Positions 25,883 to 34,239 of a DNA stretch of 64,000 bases are shown here, in pieces. The notes under the pieces are model-generated. The model was not told the DNA's origin and did no database searches. It was given only the letters and a program-made list of their open reading frames with translations. Each line of letters begins with the position of its first letter. The first letter of the stretch is position 1. The stretch is from NCBI RefSeq assembly GCF_016863275.1, contig NZ_BOOO01000017.1, positions 124,001 to 188,000 of the forward strand, written 5' to 3'. The stretch comes from Planotetraspora mira. Its GTDB lineage: Bacteria > Actinomycetota > Actinomycetes > Streptosporangiales > Streptosporangiaceae. Made by a program: the position numbers and the translations under genes.

Positions 25883-26566
25883 ATGTCCCAGGAAAGCCCG
25901 TCGGCAGAACAGGGCGGCGTCAGACGTCTGTTGCGTTCGTTGCCGGTCTTCGACTTCGAACTGCCCGAGTTCCTCCCCGAAACCGCGCCCGGCGATCCGG
26001 TCTCGTTGTTCGTCGAATGGCTGACCTCGGCGATCGAGGGCGGGGTGCCCGAACCCCACGTGATGACGCTCTCCACGGCCGACGAGAACGGACGGCCGTC
26101 GGCGCGTGCGCTGATCTGCAAGGACGTCGACACGTCCGGAAACTGGTACTTCGCCTCCAGCGCGTCCAGCCGCAAAGGACGCGAACTGGAGGCCAACCCG
26201 CATGCGGCGCTGACGTTCTACTGGCCGCGACAGGGCCGGCAGATCCGCGTCCGCGGAGCCGTCACACCGACCGGCGCCGAACGAAGCGCGGCCGATTTCC
26301 TCGCACGCTCGCCCGGCGCCCGGGCCGAGGCGCTCAGCAGTCGTCAGTCGCAGGTCCTCCACGATCCCGCCGAGGCCGAGGCGGCTCTCCAGAAGGCTCT
26401 GACCAGGATCGCGGCCGACCCGGACCTGGTCTCCACCGACTGGACGCTCTACGCCCTGGCCGCGGCGGAAGTCGAATTCTGGCAGGCCGACGAGCAGCGT
26501 CGTCACACCCGGCTGCGTTACGAGCGCAGCGACGGAGGCTGGACCCGCCACCGGCTCTGGCCGTAG
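25883..26566 (+). CDS. Pyridoxamine 5'-phosphate oxidase-like flavoprotein
   Basis: A 227-residue split-beta-barrel FMN protein with PdxH-like layout: MTLSTADENGRPSARALICK, NWYFASSASSRKGRELEANP, ALTFYWPRQGRQIRVRGAV and the C-terminal VEFWQADEQRRHTRLRYE followed by HRLWP. PdxH makes pyridoxal phosphate from PNP/PMP. The C-terminal RLxP box is present, but the RxxLxGxx spacing is less typical, so it may be the PNPOx-like branch found beside the main pdxH. No functional neighbour. Confidence 0.82.
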   Translation: MSQESPSAEQGGVRRLLRSLPVFDFELPEFLPETAPGDPVSLFVEWLTSAIEGGVPEPHVMTLSTADENGRPSARALICKDVDTSGNWYFASSASSRKGRELEANPHAALTFYWPRQGRQIRVRGAVTPTGAERSAADFLARSPGARAEALSSRQSQVLHDPAEAEAALQKALTRIAADPDLVSTDWTLYALAAAEVEFWQADEQRRHTRLRYERSDGGWTRHRLWP

Positions 26567-26645
26567 GAGCGCTGCGAGGAGCCGCCACCACCGCCGGGGC
26601 AGCGATCCCCTTCGGCCGCTGAACACATCGGCCTGGGCAGGACCT

Positions 26646-27275
26646 TCAGATCTCCACGGATTCCCCGACCGGAATCCGCGCGTAGTCGGTCCCGCTCTTG
26701 AACTCCATCCAGGAGTCGAAGTAATCCTGGCCCAGGTCGTTCAGGGTGGCGTCGTGGATCGGGAACGCCCGCATCGGCTTCACCGCTCGCACGAAGTCCA
26801 GCGCCTCAGCGAGCTTGAGCCAGGGGGCCGCGGCCGGCACGAGCAGCGTCGCCACCGGCGACGGCGGGACGAACAGCGAATCGCCGGGGTGGTAGACGTC
26901 GCCGTCGACGATGAACCCGACGTTGGCACAGCCGGGCAGGCCGTCATAGATCTCGGCATGCGCCCCGCCCACGACGTCGATGACGAACCCCGCCGCGGTG
27001 AAGCGCCGCCCCACCTCGACGGCGATCGCCGCGCCGCCCAGCTCGGGCGCCTTCTCGACGGCCGATGGCGGCATGTGGACCCGGAGCGCGGAGTTGCGTT
27101 CGCTTGCCGCCAGGAGCTTTTCCACGTCGACATGGTCGGGATGCTCATGGGTCACCAGCACCTCATCGACCCCGTCGAGGGCTTCGGCCTCGGAGAACGT
27201 GCCCGGGTCGATGACGAGCACCCGGCCGTCGACCTCCAGGCGCACGCAGGCGTGGCCATATTTGATCAAACGCAT
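26646..27275 (-). CDS. MBL-fold metal-dependent hydrolase (UlaG-like)
   Basis: A 209-residue metallo-beta-lactamase fold protein. It begins MRLIKYGHACVRLEVDGRVL and carries the metal motif VTHEHPDHVD near residue 45, then VYHPGDSLF and FPIHDATLN. This short group resembles L-ascorbate-6-phosphate lactonase-like proteins of unknown substrate. It is followed on the same strand by the next gene's end 70 bases upstream, so the two MBL genes may be cotranscribed. Confidence 0.85.
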   Translation of the reverse strand: MRLIKYGHACVRLEVDGRVLVIDPGTFSEAEALDGVDEVLVTHEHPDHVDVEKLLAASERNSALRVHMPPSAVEKAPELGGAAIAVEVGRRFTAAGFVIDVVGGAHAEIYDGLPGCANVGFIVDGDVYHPGDSLFVPPSPVATLLVPAAAPWLKLAEALDFVRAVKPMRAFPIHDATLNDLGQDYFDSWMEFKSGTDYARIPVGESVEI

Positions 27276-27346
27276 GCGCCCACTATTTCAGGAAATGTCA
27301 GCCCACTCCGCTTGCCGACTCGTCATTCGGGTGCGGCGGCCGCACC

Positions 27347-27985
27347 TCAGTGACCGCGCGCGATCCACTCCTCCAGGTGAGGAGCCTCGGCGCCGATGGT
27401 GGTCGGCTCGCCGTGGCCGGTACGGACGCGCGTCTCCGGCGGCAGGGCCAGGAGGCGGTCGCGGATCGAGTCGATGATGGTGGGGAAGTCGGAGAACGAC
27501 CTGCCGGTGGCTCCGGGTCCGCCCTGGAACAGGGTGTCGCCGGTGAAAACGGTGCCGTGCTCGTCGAGGTCGGGCGCGTACAGGCAGACGGCGCCGGGGG
27601 CGTGGCCGGGAGTGTGCAGCACGGTGAGCCGGGTGCCGGCCACCGTCAGCACCTGACCGTCGGCGAGTTCACCGTCGGGCAGTCGCTCCGCGTGGGTCTG
27701 CTTCCACAGCGGCAGGTCGCCGGGGTGCAGGAGTATGGGAGCACCCGTACGGCCGGCCAGGGCGGGAGCGGCGTCGATGTGGTCGTTGTGCGCGTGCGTG
27801 CACACGATCGCGCGGAGGGTGCGCCCGCCGAGCGCGTCAGCGATGGCGTCCGCGTCGTGGGCGGCGTCGATGACGATCGCCTCGGTGTCGTCGCCGACGA
27901 TCCAGACGTTGTTCTCGACGTCCCAGTTGCCTCCGTCGAGCGAAAACACGCCCGAGGTGACCAGGTGCTCGATACGGGCGGCCAT
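27347..27985 (-). CDS. MBL-fold hydrolase, glyoxalase II-like
   Basis: A 212-residue metallo-beta-lactamase fold protein with the complete binuclear-metal set: CTHAHNDHIDAAP, LHTPGHAPGAVCLY, FTGDTLFQGGPGATGR and RVRTGHGEPTTIG. This pattern fits hydroxyacylglutathione hydrolase-like or mycothiol-linked esterases. Actinomycetes lack glutathione, so a mycothiol adduct such as S-formylmycothiol is a plausible substrate (inference). GAGGAG upstream fits ATG 27985 better than GTG 27988. Confidence 0.88.
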   Translation of the reverse strand: MAARIEHLVTSGVFSLDGGNWDVENNVWIVGDDTEAIVIDAAHDADAIADALGGRTLRAIVCTHAHNDHIDAAPALAGRTGAPILLHPGDLPLWKQTHAERLPDGELADGQVLTVAGTRLTVLHTPGHAPGAVCLYAPDLDEHGTVFTGDTLFQGGPGATGRSFSDFPTIIDSIRDRLLALPPETRVRTGHGEPTTIGAEAPHLEEWIARGH

Positions 27986-28093
27986 CACTCACTTCTCCTC
28001 GTGCTCAGGTTGAGCTGCGTACGGCTCCTGATCATATGAGCCCGGAACCCGGCTCCCGACCTCACGACCTCATGACGGGCGACGCGTGCCCGG

Positions 28094-28513
28094 TCAGGTC
28101 GTGACGACGCCGTCGACATAGACCCAGGCGCCCTCGTGCCGCGCGAACCGGCTCTGCTCGCGCAGCTCACCGGGCTCCCCGCGGTGGGCGTAACCGGCGC
28201 GGAAGGTGACGGTGCCGGTGGTGTGGAAGGGGCTCCCCCCGGAGACGTCCTCGATCTCGAGCCCGGTCCACCGCATGCCCCGCTCGAACTCGACGCGGGC
28301 CGGCCGGGTGGTGGGGTGCCAGGTCCGCATGAGGTAGGCCTCGTCCTCGACCGCGAACGCGGCGTACCGCGAGCGCATGAGCGCCTCCGCCGACGGCGCG
28401 GGCTGCCCGGCGTGGAACCGGCCGCAGCACTCGCCGTACGAGGCGGGCAGGCCGCAGGGGCAGGGCCCGGCGGCGCGCGGCGATGGGCGACGGGGGCGGG
28501 ATGTGCCGTTCAC
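28094..28513 (-). CDS. YchJ-like SEC-C motif protein (UPF0225)
   Basis: A 139-residue protein with an N-terminal zinc-binding SEC-C motif, CPCGLPASYGECCGRFH, then ALMRSRYAAFAVEDEAYLMR and the C-terminal NTF2-like part ending REQSRFARHEGAWVYVDG. This is the YchJ family. Its function is unsettled; the SEC-C motif is a metal-dependent protein-binding element also found at the end of SecA. Confidence 0.88.
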   Translation of the reverse strand: MNGTSRPRRPSPRAAGPCPCGLPASYGECCGRFHAGQPAPSAEALMRSRYAAFAVEDEAYLMRTWHPTTRPARVEFERGMRWTGLEIEDVSGGSPFHTTGTVTFRAGYAHRGEPGELREQSRFARHEGAWVYVDGVVTT

Positions 28514-28614
28514 CCTGCGAGGCTATCCGGTTCCCGGCCCCTCCCCCTCGATGCCGATCTTCGAGTGACGAAGACGTCATCACGAGCACCGAGTCCGCGC
28601 CGGGAGGAGCGTCC

Positions 28615-30159
28615 TCACTCGTCGGTGAAGCGCTGGTCCTGCCGGTCGAGGTGGCGCTGGAGGCGGCGGTGCGTCTCCTGCCCGACCTCGCCTGCGGCGT
28701 ACATGCGAGACAGCGCGTCGCTCTGCACGGCGAGCACGTCGCGGCGTATCTGGCTGTAGGCGCCGGTCAGGTCCTCGGACTCCTGGTCGAGATCCATCTG
28801 GGTCTGAACGGACCGCCGGACGTGTGCCAGCACAGCCGGAGAGGCGGCCTCGAGGTCCTCGAGTTGTTCGATGTAACCGGCTGCGATCTCGGTGAGCCGC
28901 CGCCGGGCCCTGACGTACTCGGCGCGGGAGTGGCCGGGGCTGACCGCGAGGCCCGAGAGCCTGACCAGCGGTGCGAGGGTGAACCCCTGCGCGACCAGGG
29001 ACACGACGATGACGCCGGTCGCCAGGACCATGAGCAGACTGCGATGAGGCAGGGGCAGTCCGGAGGCGGTGGTCAGCGGGATGGACAGGGCGGCGGCGAG
29101 CGGCACCACGCCGCGGGCACCCGCCCAGGAGACGACCGCCGGCACCTGCCAGGACGGGCGGAGGCGTCCTCCTGTGCGCCATTGCCGGAGCGCCGACAGG
29201 GGGAACATCCAGGCCACCCGGACGACGACCAGCGTGAGCGCGATCGCGAGGACGGCGGGAACCCAGGATCGCTCGGCCGCCGAGAGCTCGCGGATCTGGC
29301 CGGGCAACTGGAGACCGATGAGGCTGAAGACGACGCTCTCCAACAGGAAGATCAACGTTCCGTACACGGCGGTCAGCTGGAGCCGGATGCCGGGGTTGGT
29401 CAGCTCGTGCTGCCTGATGCCGAGGATCACGGCCGCCACGATCACGGCGGTCACCCCTGAGGCGCGAACGGCCTCGGCCAGCACGTAGGCCAGGTAGGGG
29501 ACGACGAGGGCGATCACGCTCTCCAGGACCGGGTCCTCGGTGCGGCGCCGCACCCACGAGACGCCGACGGCGACCACTCCCCCGACCAGCACGCCGCCGC
29601 CGGCCAGCCGGGCGAAGTCGAGGGTGACGCCGGTCCAGCCCACCGCGCCGCCGGCCACCGCGGCCGCGACGGCGATCCGGAACAGGATGAGGCTGGTGGC
29701 GTCGTTGAACAGGCTTTCCGCTTGAACAAGGGTCTGCAGGCGGGGTGGCAGCGCGAGTCTGCGGCCCAGCGCGGTGACGGCGACCGGGTCGGTGCTCGCC
29801 AGCACCGCCCCCAGCACGAATCCCAGTGCCGGCGACAGGGGCGTCAGCATCGTGGTGACGAACCCCACCGCGGCGGCGGAGACCAGAACGAGCCCGACGG
29901 CGAGCAGGGTGACCGGCCGCCACAGCCGTTTGAGTTCGCGCCAGGAGAGCTCCTCCCCCGCCGCGTACAGCAGCGGAGGCAGCACGACCAGGCTCACGAT
30001 CTCCGGCGTGACGTGAACCTGCTCGGCGATGGGGAGAAGCCCGACGACCACGCCCGCGACGACGAGCAATGACGGGGCCGGCACGCTGATGCGATCGGCG
30101 AACGTGGCCACGACAGTGGCCGCCGCGACCAGGAAAAGCACGATCTGCACGCCATGCAC
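28615..30159 (-). CDS. Na+/H+ antiporter, CPA1 family
   Basis: A 514-residue antiporter with about 12 membrane segments. It shows LASTDPVAVTALGRR and LVQAESLFNDATSLILFR (the conserved ND ion-binding pair), and ILGIRQHELTN. A hydrophilic C-terminal tail of about 110 residues (from near LSGLAVSPGHSRAEYV) is rich in charged helices and ends DRQDQRFTDE; it may be regulatory. It exchanges Na+ or K+ for H+. It is monocistronic and diverges from the phosphotransferase gene. Confidence 0.92.
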   Translation of the reverse strand: MHGVQIVLFLVAAATVVATFADRISVPAPSLLVVAGVVVGLLPIAEQVHVTPEIVSLVVLPPLLYAAGEELSWRELKRLWRPVTLLAVGLVLVSAAAVGFVTTMLTPLSPALGFVLGAVLASTDPVAVTALGRRLALPPRLQTLVQAESLFNDATSLILFRIAVAAAVAGGAVGWTGVTLDFARLAGGGVLVGGVVAVGVSWVRRRTEDPVLESVIALVVPYLAYVLAEAVRASGVTAVIVAAVILGIRQHELTNPGIRLQLTAVYGTLIFLLESVVFSLIGLQLPGQIRELSAAERSWVPAVLAIALTLVVVRVAWMFPLSALRQWRTGGRLRPSWQVPAVVSWAGARGVVPLAAALSIPLTTASGLPLPHRSLLMVLATGVIVVSLVAQGFTLAPLVRLSGLAVSPGHSRAEYVRARRRLTEIAAGYIEQLEDLEAASPAVLAHVRRSVQTQMDLDQESEDLTGAYSQIRRDVLAVQSDALSRMYAAGEVGQETHRRLQRHLDRQDQRFTDE

Positions 30160-30326
30160 CGAATCTCCTTGGAAGCCTCGTTGCCGACCAGACTTCCCGG
30201 CGCACCTGGCACCAAGGTACAGGAATCAGGCAAAGCCGCACGTCCGACGGACTTGTGGCAGTCTGAGTCGGTGGCTTCGATCACGTTCGTTCGGCGGCCG
30301 TCTGTTCATCGGCCGGTCCCGTCCTC

Positions 30327-31130
30327 ATGAGCCGTCCCGTCATCTCCGAGATCCCGACCGGTCCCGTGCCCGTCCCCGGCGCCGTCTCGGCGCTCGCCCG
30401 AGGCGACACCGTCACTCCGGTGTGGCGCAACGAACTCGGCGGCCTGACGTTCCGCCTCGGCGGCGGGCGTGACGGCACCCGGTACGTCAAGTGGATCGCC
30501 GCGGGCACCCCGGAGATCGACCTCCCCGGCGAGGCCGAGCGTCTGGCCTGGGCACGACGATGGGCGACCGTCCCGCGAATCATCGAGCAGGGCGCGGACG
30601 CCGACGGGACGTGGCTGGTCACGGCGGCGGTGCCCGGCCGCTCGGCGGTGGATCCTCACTGGACCGCCGACCCGGCGGCCGCCGCGGCCGCGATCGGCCG
30701 AGGGCTGCGCCTGCTCCACGACGCCCTGCCCGTGGACCGGTGCCCGTTCGACTGGAGCGTCGCCCGACGGCTCGCACGCGCCGACGAACGCATCGCCGGC
30801 GGCGAGGGACCCGCCGACCGGCACCGGCACCTCGATCTCGCGGAGGCCCGGGCGCGCATCGGCGAACCGCCCGCCGTCGACCGCCTCGTCGTCTGCCACG
30901 GGGACGCGTGCGCCCCCAACACCCTGCTGAACGACGACGGGACGTTCGCCGCGCACGTCGACCTCGGTTCGCTCGGGGTTGCCGACCGGTGGGCCGACCT
31001 CGCGGTCGCGGCGTGGAGCACGGAGTGGAACTACGGCCCGGGATACGACGGCATCGTCTACGACGCGTACGGGATCGCCCCGGACCGGGACCGCATCGCC
31101 TACTACCGCCTGCTCTGGGACATGGCCTGA
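30327..31130 (+). CDS. Aminoglycoside 3'-phosphotransferase homologue
   Basis: A 267-residue kinase of the APH family. The catalytic Brenner motif is VVCHGDACAPNTLL near residue 188; the DFG-like metal site is HVDLGSLGVADRWADLAVA near residue 210; the tail is WSTEWNYGPGYDGIVYDAYG. These features are complete and close to APH(3') enzymes, which phosphorylate kanamycin- or neomycin-type drugs with ATP. Whether it confers resistance or acts on another sugar substrate cannot be told from sequence. It is followed by an XRE regulator 106 bases downstream. Confidence 0.88.
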   Translation: MSRPVISEIPTGPVPVPGAVSALARGDTVTPVWRNELGGLTFRLGGGRDGTRYVKWIAAGTPEIDLPGEAERLAWARRWATVPRIIEQGADADGTWLVTAAVPGRSAVDPHWTADPAAAAAAIGRGLRLLHDALPVDRCPFDWSVARRLARADERIAGGEGPADRHRHLDLAEARARIGEPPAVDRLVVCHGDACAPNTLLNDDGTFAAHVDLGSLGVADRWADLAVAAWSTEWNYGPGYDGIVYDAYGIAPDRDRIAYYRLLWDMA

Positions 31131-31215
31131 CCGACTCTTCCGGAACGGGCGGCTTCTCCGCCTCGACCAAGGGCCTGAACGAGCGTGTACTACTTTTTTG
31201 CCCCGATTTGATGCG

Positions 31216-31230
31216 AAGGTTTCTAACCTT
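31216..31230. promoter_or_regulatory. Perfect palindrome just upstream of the XRE regulator gene
   Basis: AAGGTT (31216-31221), TCT, AACCTT (31225-31230) is a perfect inverted repeat ending 6 bases before ATG 31237, in an AT-rich patch. It is a plausible autoregulatory operator overlapping the ribosome binding region. It could also act as a weak hairpin. Confidence 0.45.
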
Positions 31231-31236
31231 TCCGGT

Positions 31237-32088
31237 ATGAGGACCGCTCTTGGTGAGTTCCTCCGCGCCCGGCGCCAACTCATGACCCCTGATCAGGTTG
31301 GGCTGGCGGAGGCCGGTGATCGCCGCAGGACGCCGGGCCTCCGTCGCGACGAGGTGGCCATGCTGGCCGGCGTCAGCACCGACTATTACGTCAGGCTGGA
31401 ACAGGGCAGGGACCGCCACCCGTCCGAGCACGTGCTCGACGCCCTCGCGAGCGTCCTGCGACTCGATCTCGAAGCCAGCGCGCACCTGTTCGAGCTCGCA
31501 CGGCCCCGGAACAAGCCCATAGCCTCCGAACAGGCGGATCGCGTCAACCCGGACGTGTTGCGGCTCATCGATCGGTGTGACCACGCGGCCGCGTTCGTGG
31601 TGAATCGCTGGTGGGACGTGCTGGCCGCCAATCCGCTGACGTCCGCCTTCTACGCGGGGATGGACGGCAGCGACAACCTGATACGGCTGACGTTCCTCAA
31701 CCCCGCGGCACGCGAGTTCTACCGCGACTGGGAGCAGGAGGCCCGGGCCAAGGTGGCCCACCTGCGCGCGGTGGCGGGCGCACACGACGACCCGTCCCTG
31801 GTCGCGTTGGTCGAAGAACTCTCGCGCGCGAGCGAGGAATTCCGCCGGATATGGGCTCGCCACGACGTCCAGGCCAAGACCAGCCCGTCCATCCGCTTCC
31901 GTCATCGTGTGGTCGGTGAGATGACCCTGCACTACCAGGTGTTCGACATCACGGGCGATCCCGGTCAGAAACTCATCGTCGGCCAGGCCGCGCCCGGCAG
32001 CCCGTCCGAGCGCGCCCTGGCCAAGCTGCGCACGCTCATCGATGACCGCCCTATGACGCGGACGCCCCGCCTGCCCGCCGACGGTTGA
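31237..32088 (+). CDS. XRE family regulator with MmyB-like ligand-binding domain
   Basis: A 283-residue regulator. The N-terminal helix-turn-helix has GLRRDEVAMLAGVSTDYYVR, then LEQGRDRHPSEHVLDALA. The MmyB-like PAS-related domain shows FVVNRWWDVLAANPLTSAF, NLIRLTFLNPAAREFY and the C-terminal FRHRVVGEMTLHYQVFD. Members respond to small ligands, possibly fatty acids, and often control a neighbouring oxidoreductase. No such neighbour is present here, so the target may be distant. No clear Shine-Dalgarno is visible; the start at ATG 31237 follows the family N terminus (MRTALGEFLRARR). Confidence 0.9.
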   Translation: MRTALGEFLRARRQLMTPDQVGLAEAGDRRRTPGLRRDEVAMLAGVSTDYYVRLEQGRDRHPSEHVLDALASVLRLDLEASAHLFELARPRNKPIASEQADRVNPDVLRLIDRCDHAAAFVVNRWWDVLAANPLTSAFYAGMDGSDNLIRLTFLNPAAREFYRDWEQEARAKVAHLRAVAGAHDDPSLVALVEELSRASEEFRRIWARHDVQAKTSPSIRFRHRVVGEMTLHYQVFDITGDPGQKLIVGQAAPGSPSERALAKLRTLIDDRPMTRTPRLPADG

Positions 32089-32115
32089 GCCGTGCGGGTG
32101 GGCGGGGCAGTGCCG

Positions 32116-32322
32116 TCAGGCGTTCCACGCCTCCGCGAACTCCGCCAGGTTGATGCGCCCGTCCTCGTCATCGTCGGTGTGCTTGAAGATGGAGTCGAGG
32201 TCGTCGCCGCTGACCTCCTCGCGGCGGGCGTTCATGGCGAGCTTGAACTCCGCCGCGGTGATGTATCCGTCCTCGTCGCCGTCGAACTCGGCGAACGTCC
32301 GGGTGATCTCGTCGTCGGCCAT
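32116..32322 (-). CDS. Small EF-hand calcium-binding protein
   Basis: A 68-residue protein that is almost entirely two EF-hands. Loop 1 is DGDEDGYITAAEF and loop 2 is DDDEDGRINLAEF, both with canonical acidic Ca2+ ligands at positions 1, 3, 5 and a terminal E. It resembles half a calmodulin and is similar to small actinomycete calcium-binding proteins. AGGAGG precedes ATG 32322. The gene stands alone, convergent with the XRE regulator. Its partner is unknown. Confidence 0.92.
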   Translation of the reverse strand: MADDEITRTFAEFDGDEDGYITAAEFKLAMNARREEVSGDDLDSIFKHTDDDEDGRINLAEFAEAWNA

Positions 32323-32403
32323 ATTTCGTCCTCCTGATGATGCCGTTGATCTCAGGACAGCATGAAACCAGACATGAACTGAACTTGTGGGACAACACCC
32401 GTT

Positions 32404-33330
32404 TCAGGAGCCCGAGCGTGCGAGACCGAGCAACAGGCCGTCCGCGGACACGGCCGGGCTGGTCGTAAGGAACAGCGGCGTACCCGCCTCGGGCGCCCGC
32501 ACCTCGGCGAACACCTCGCCCCAGACGTCGCTCATGGTTCCGAGCAGTCCACCGGCCGGCACCGACTCCCCCGTCGTCACAGCGGGCTGCCACCAGCCGG
32601 CCCGGTCGGTGCGCAGCCAGTGCCAGCCCTCATGCCGCTGGGCCTCACGCGCGGGCCACGGATCACCGTCGAGCACGCCGACGGACCTGGCGATGTTGCC
32701 CAGCCCCGCCACGTGCCTGTCGATCGCGGCGCGGTCGAGCAGGCCGTTCTGACCGGACTCGGCGATGATCGCCGGGATGCCGGCGTCCGCAGCGGCCGCG
32801 CAACTGCTGCCGGCCACCGTCCGTGCCACAGCGGCCTGGCGGACGATGTGCCCGGCGCCGTAGGCCACGGCGAGATCGAGCGACGCCGACTCGACCGGAG
32901 ACTCCTCGAAGATCGTGAACGGCTCGAGCGCCTCGGGCACGTCACCGGCGTGCAGGTCGACCACGTAGTCGGCGCCGGCCATGAACGAGGTGAACAGATG
33001 GTGGGCGAGCACCTCGGTGAACGTCCCGTCGGGGTCACCGGGGAAGTGCCGGTTCAGGTTCTTGCCGTCGGCCGGGACGACGAACGGCGTCCTGGCCCAG
33101 AACGCCGGCACGTTGGCCACCGGAACGGCGATGATCCGCCCGGAGACGGTGTCCACATCGAGATCCCGTACGAACTCACGGACGGCCGCGATCGAGGCGT
33201 ACTCGGCTCCGTGCACGCCGGAGAGGACCGTGAGCAGGGGCCCGTCCCCGCGGCCTCGGATGTCGAAGTACGGGATGTCGAGACCGTCAGGACCGAGTTC
33301 GGGGATGCTCAGCGTCCGCCGCGTGATCAT
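32404..33330 (-). CDS. Succinylglutamate desuccinylase/aspartoacylase family protein
   Basis: A 308-residue zinc carboxypeptidase-like enzyme. Zinc ligands are visible in LSGVHGAEYASIAA and VVDLHAGDVPEA; the substrate arginine lies in GKNLNRHFPGDPDG. The family removes acyl groups from N-acyl-aspartate or N-succinyl-glutamate. The ATG overlaps the stop of the alpha/beta hydrolase (ATGA), and it is the last gene of the long minus-strand peptidase operon. In this setting an N-acyl amino acid or amide substrate is plausible. The frame is open far upstream, but only from MITRRTLSIPE does it resemble the family. Confidence 0.87.
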   Translation of the reverse strand: MITRRTLSIPELGPDGLDIPYFDIRGRGDGPLLTVLSGVHGAEYASIAAVREFVRDLDVDTVSGRIIAVPVANVPAFWARTPFVVPADGKNLNRHFPGDPDGTFTEVLAHHLFTSFMAGADYVVDLHAGDVPEALEPFTIFEESPVESASLDLAVAYGAGHIVRQAAVARTVAGSSCAAAADAGIPAIIAESGQNGLLDRAAIDRHVAGLGNIARSVGVLDGDPWPAREAQRHEGWHWLRTDRAGWWQPAVTTGESVPAGGLLGTMSDVWGEVFAEVRAPEAGTPLFLTTSPAVSADGLLLGLARSGS

Positions 33331-34184
33331 CGGGTCGCCGTCCCCGGCAACGCCTCCGCGAGGAAGTCGCGCATCGTCTGCTGGAACAGTTCGGCCTCCT
33401 CGATCTGCGGTGAGTGGCCGGACTTCTCGAAGACGACCAGCTTCGAGTTCGGGATGAGCGAGGCGATCGTCTCCGCCGACGACACCGGGGTCACCCAGTC
33501 CGTACGGCCCACCGTGACCAGGGTGGGGCAGGTGACGGACGGAAGCTGGGGCTTGACGTCGTAGATCGGGGCGTTGTGCTGGAAGCACCAGTTGTGCGCC
33601 TCATGACGGTAGATGCCGGCCTCCACCCGCGCCGCGGCGGCCACCGGGTCGTACTCGAAGTCGTACAGCGGGATCAGCTCGGCCCAGCAGGCCTTCAGAT
33701 CCTCGTCGTCGCGGATGTTGCCGCTCCAGTACCGCTCGTAGTTCTCCCAGTTGAGTTCCACCCGGGTCTGCTTGCGGGCGTTCTCGGTGGCGACCTCGAG
33801 GTTGGTGCGGTCCGGCGAGGTGTCTCTGAGGATCATCGCGCTCACCCGATCGGGGTAGGCGATGGCGTACTCCATGGCGATGAAACCGCCGTAGGAGCCG
33901 CCCGCGATCACGATCTTCTCGGCGCCGGCCCACTCGCGCAGGGCGTCGACGTCCGCGGCCCACTGCGCGTGGGAGTAAGGCGGCACGGCCTCGCTCAGGC
34001 CGCAGCCGCGGGCGTCGAACACCACCACGCGGAAGATGTCGGCGAGCGGGCCGAACGTCGACTTCGGCTCGGCCAGCGAGCCGATGCCGCCACCGCCGTG
34101 GTGGGCGATCAGCACGGGCGCGCCCTCCCGGCCGAGGACCTCGACGTTGAGCTGCGCTCCATTGATCTCGACGAACACGTGCAC
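33327..34184 (-). CDS. Alpha/beta hydrolase (proline-iminopeptidase-like)
   Basis: A 285-residue alpha/beta hydrolase. The oxyanion region is IAHHGGGGIGSL, VVFDARGCGLSE follows, the nucleophile elbow is VIAGGSYGGFIAMEYA (Ser near residue 97), the acid is in LVTVGRTDWVTP, and the catalytic His is in FEKSGHSPQIEE. The layout matches prolyl aminopeptidase and related amide hydrolases. It lies between the DUF885 gene (56 bases) and the aspartoacylase-like gene (overlapping) in one operon. Confidence 0.88.
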   Translation of the reverse strand: MHVFVEINGAQLNVEVLGREGAPVLIAHHGGGGIGSLAEPKSTFGPLADIFRVVVFDARGCGLSEAVPPYSHAQWAADVDALREWAGAEKIVIAGGSYGGFIAMEYAIAYPDRVSAMILRDTSPDRTNLEVATENARKQTRVELNWENYERYWSGNIRDDEDLKACWAELIPLYDFEYDPVAAAARVEAGIYRHEAHNWCFQHNAPIYDVKPQLPSVTCPTLVTVGRTDWVTPVSSAETIASLIPNSKLVVFEKSGHSPQIEEAELFQQTMRDFLAEALPGTATR

Positions 34185-34239
34185 TCCTAGCTGAAGGGAA
34201 GTCCGGAGAAGCAGGGGACGGAAGTCTGAAAGAGCAGGG

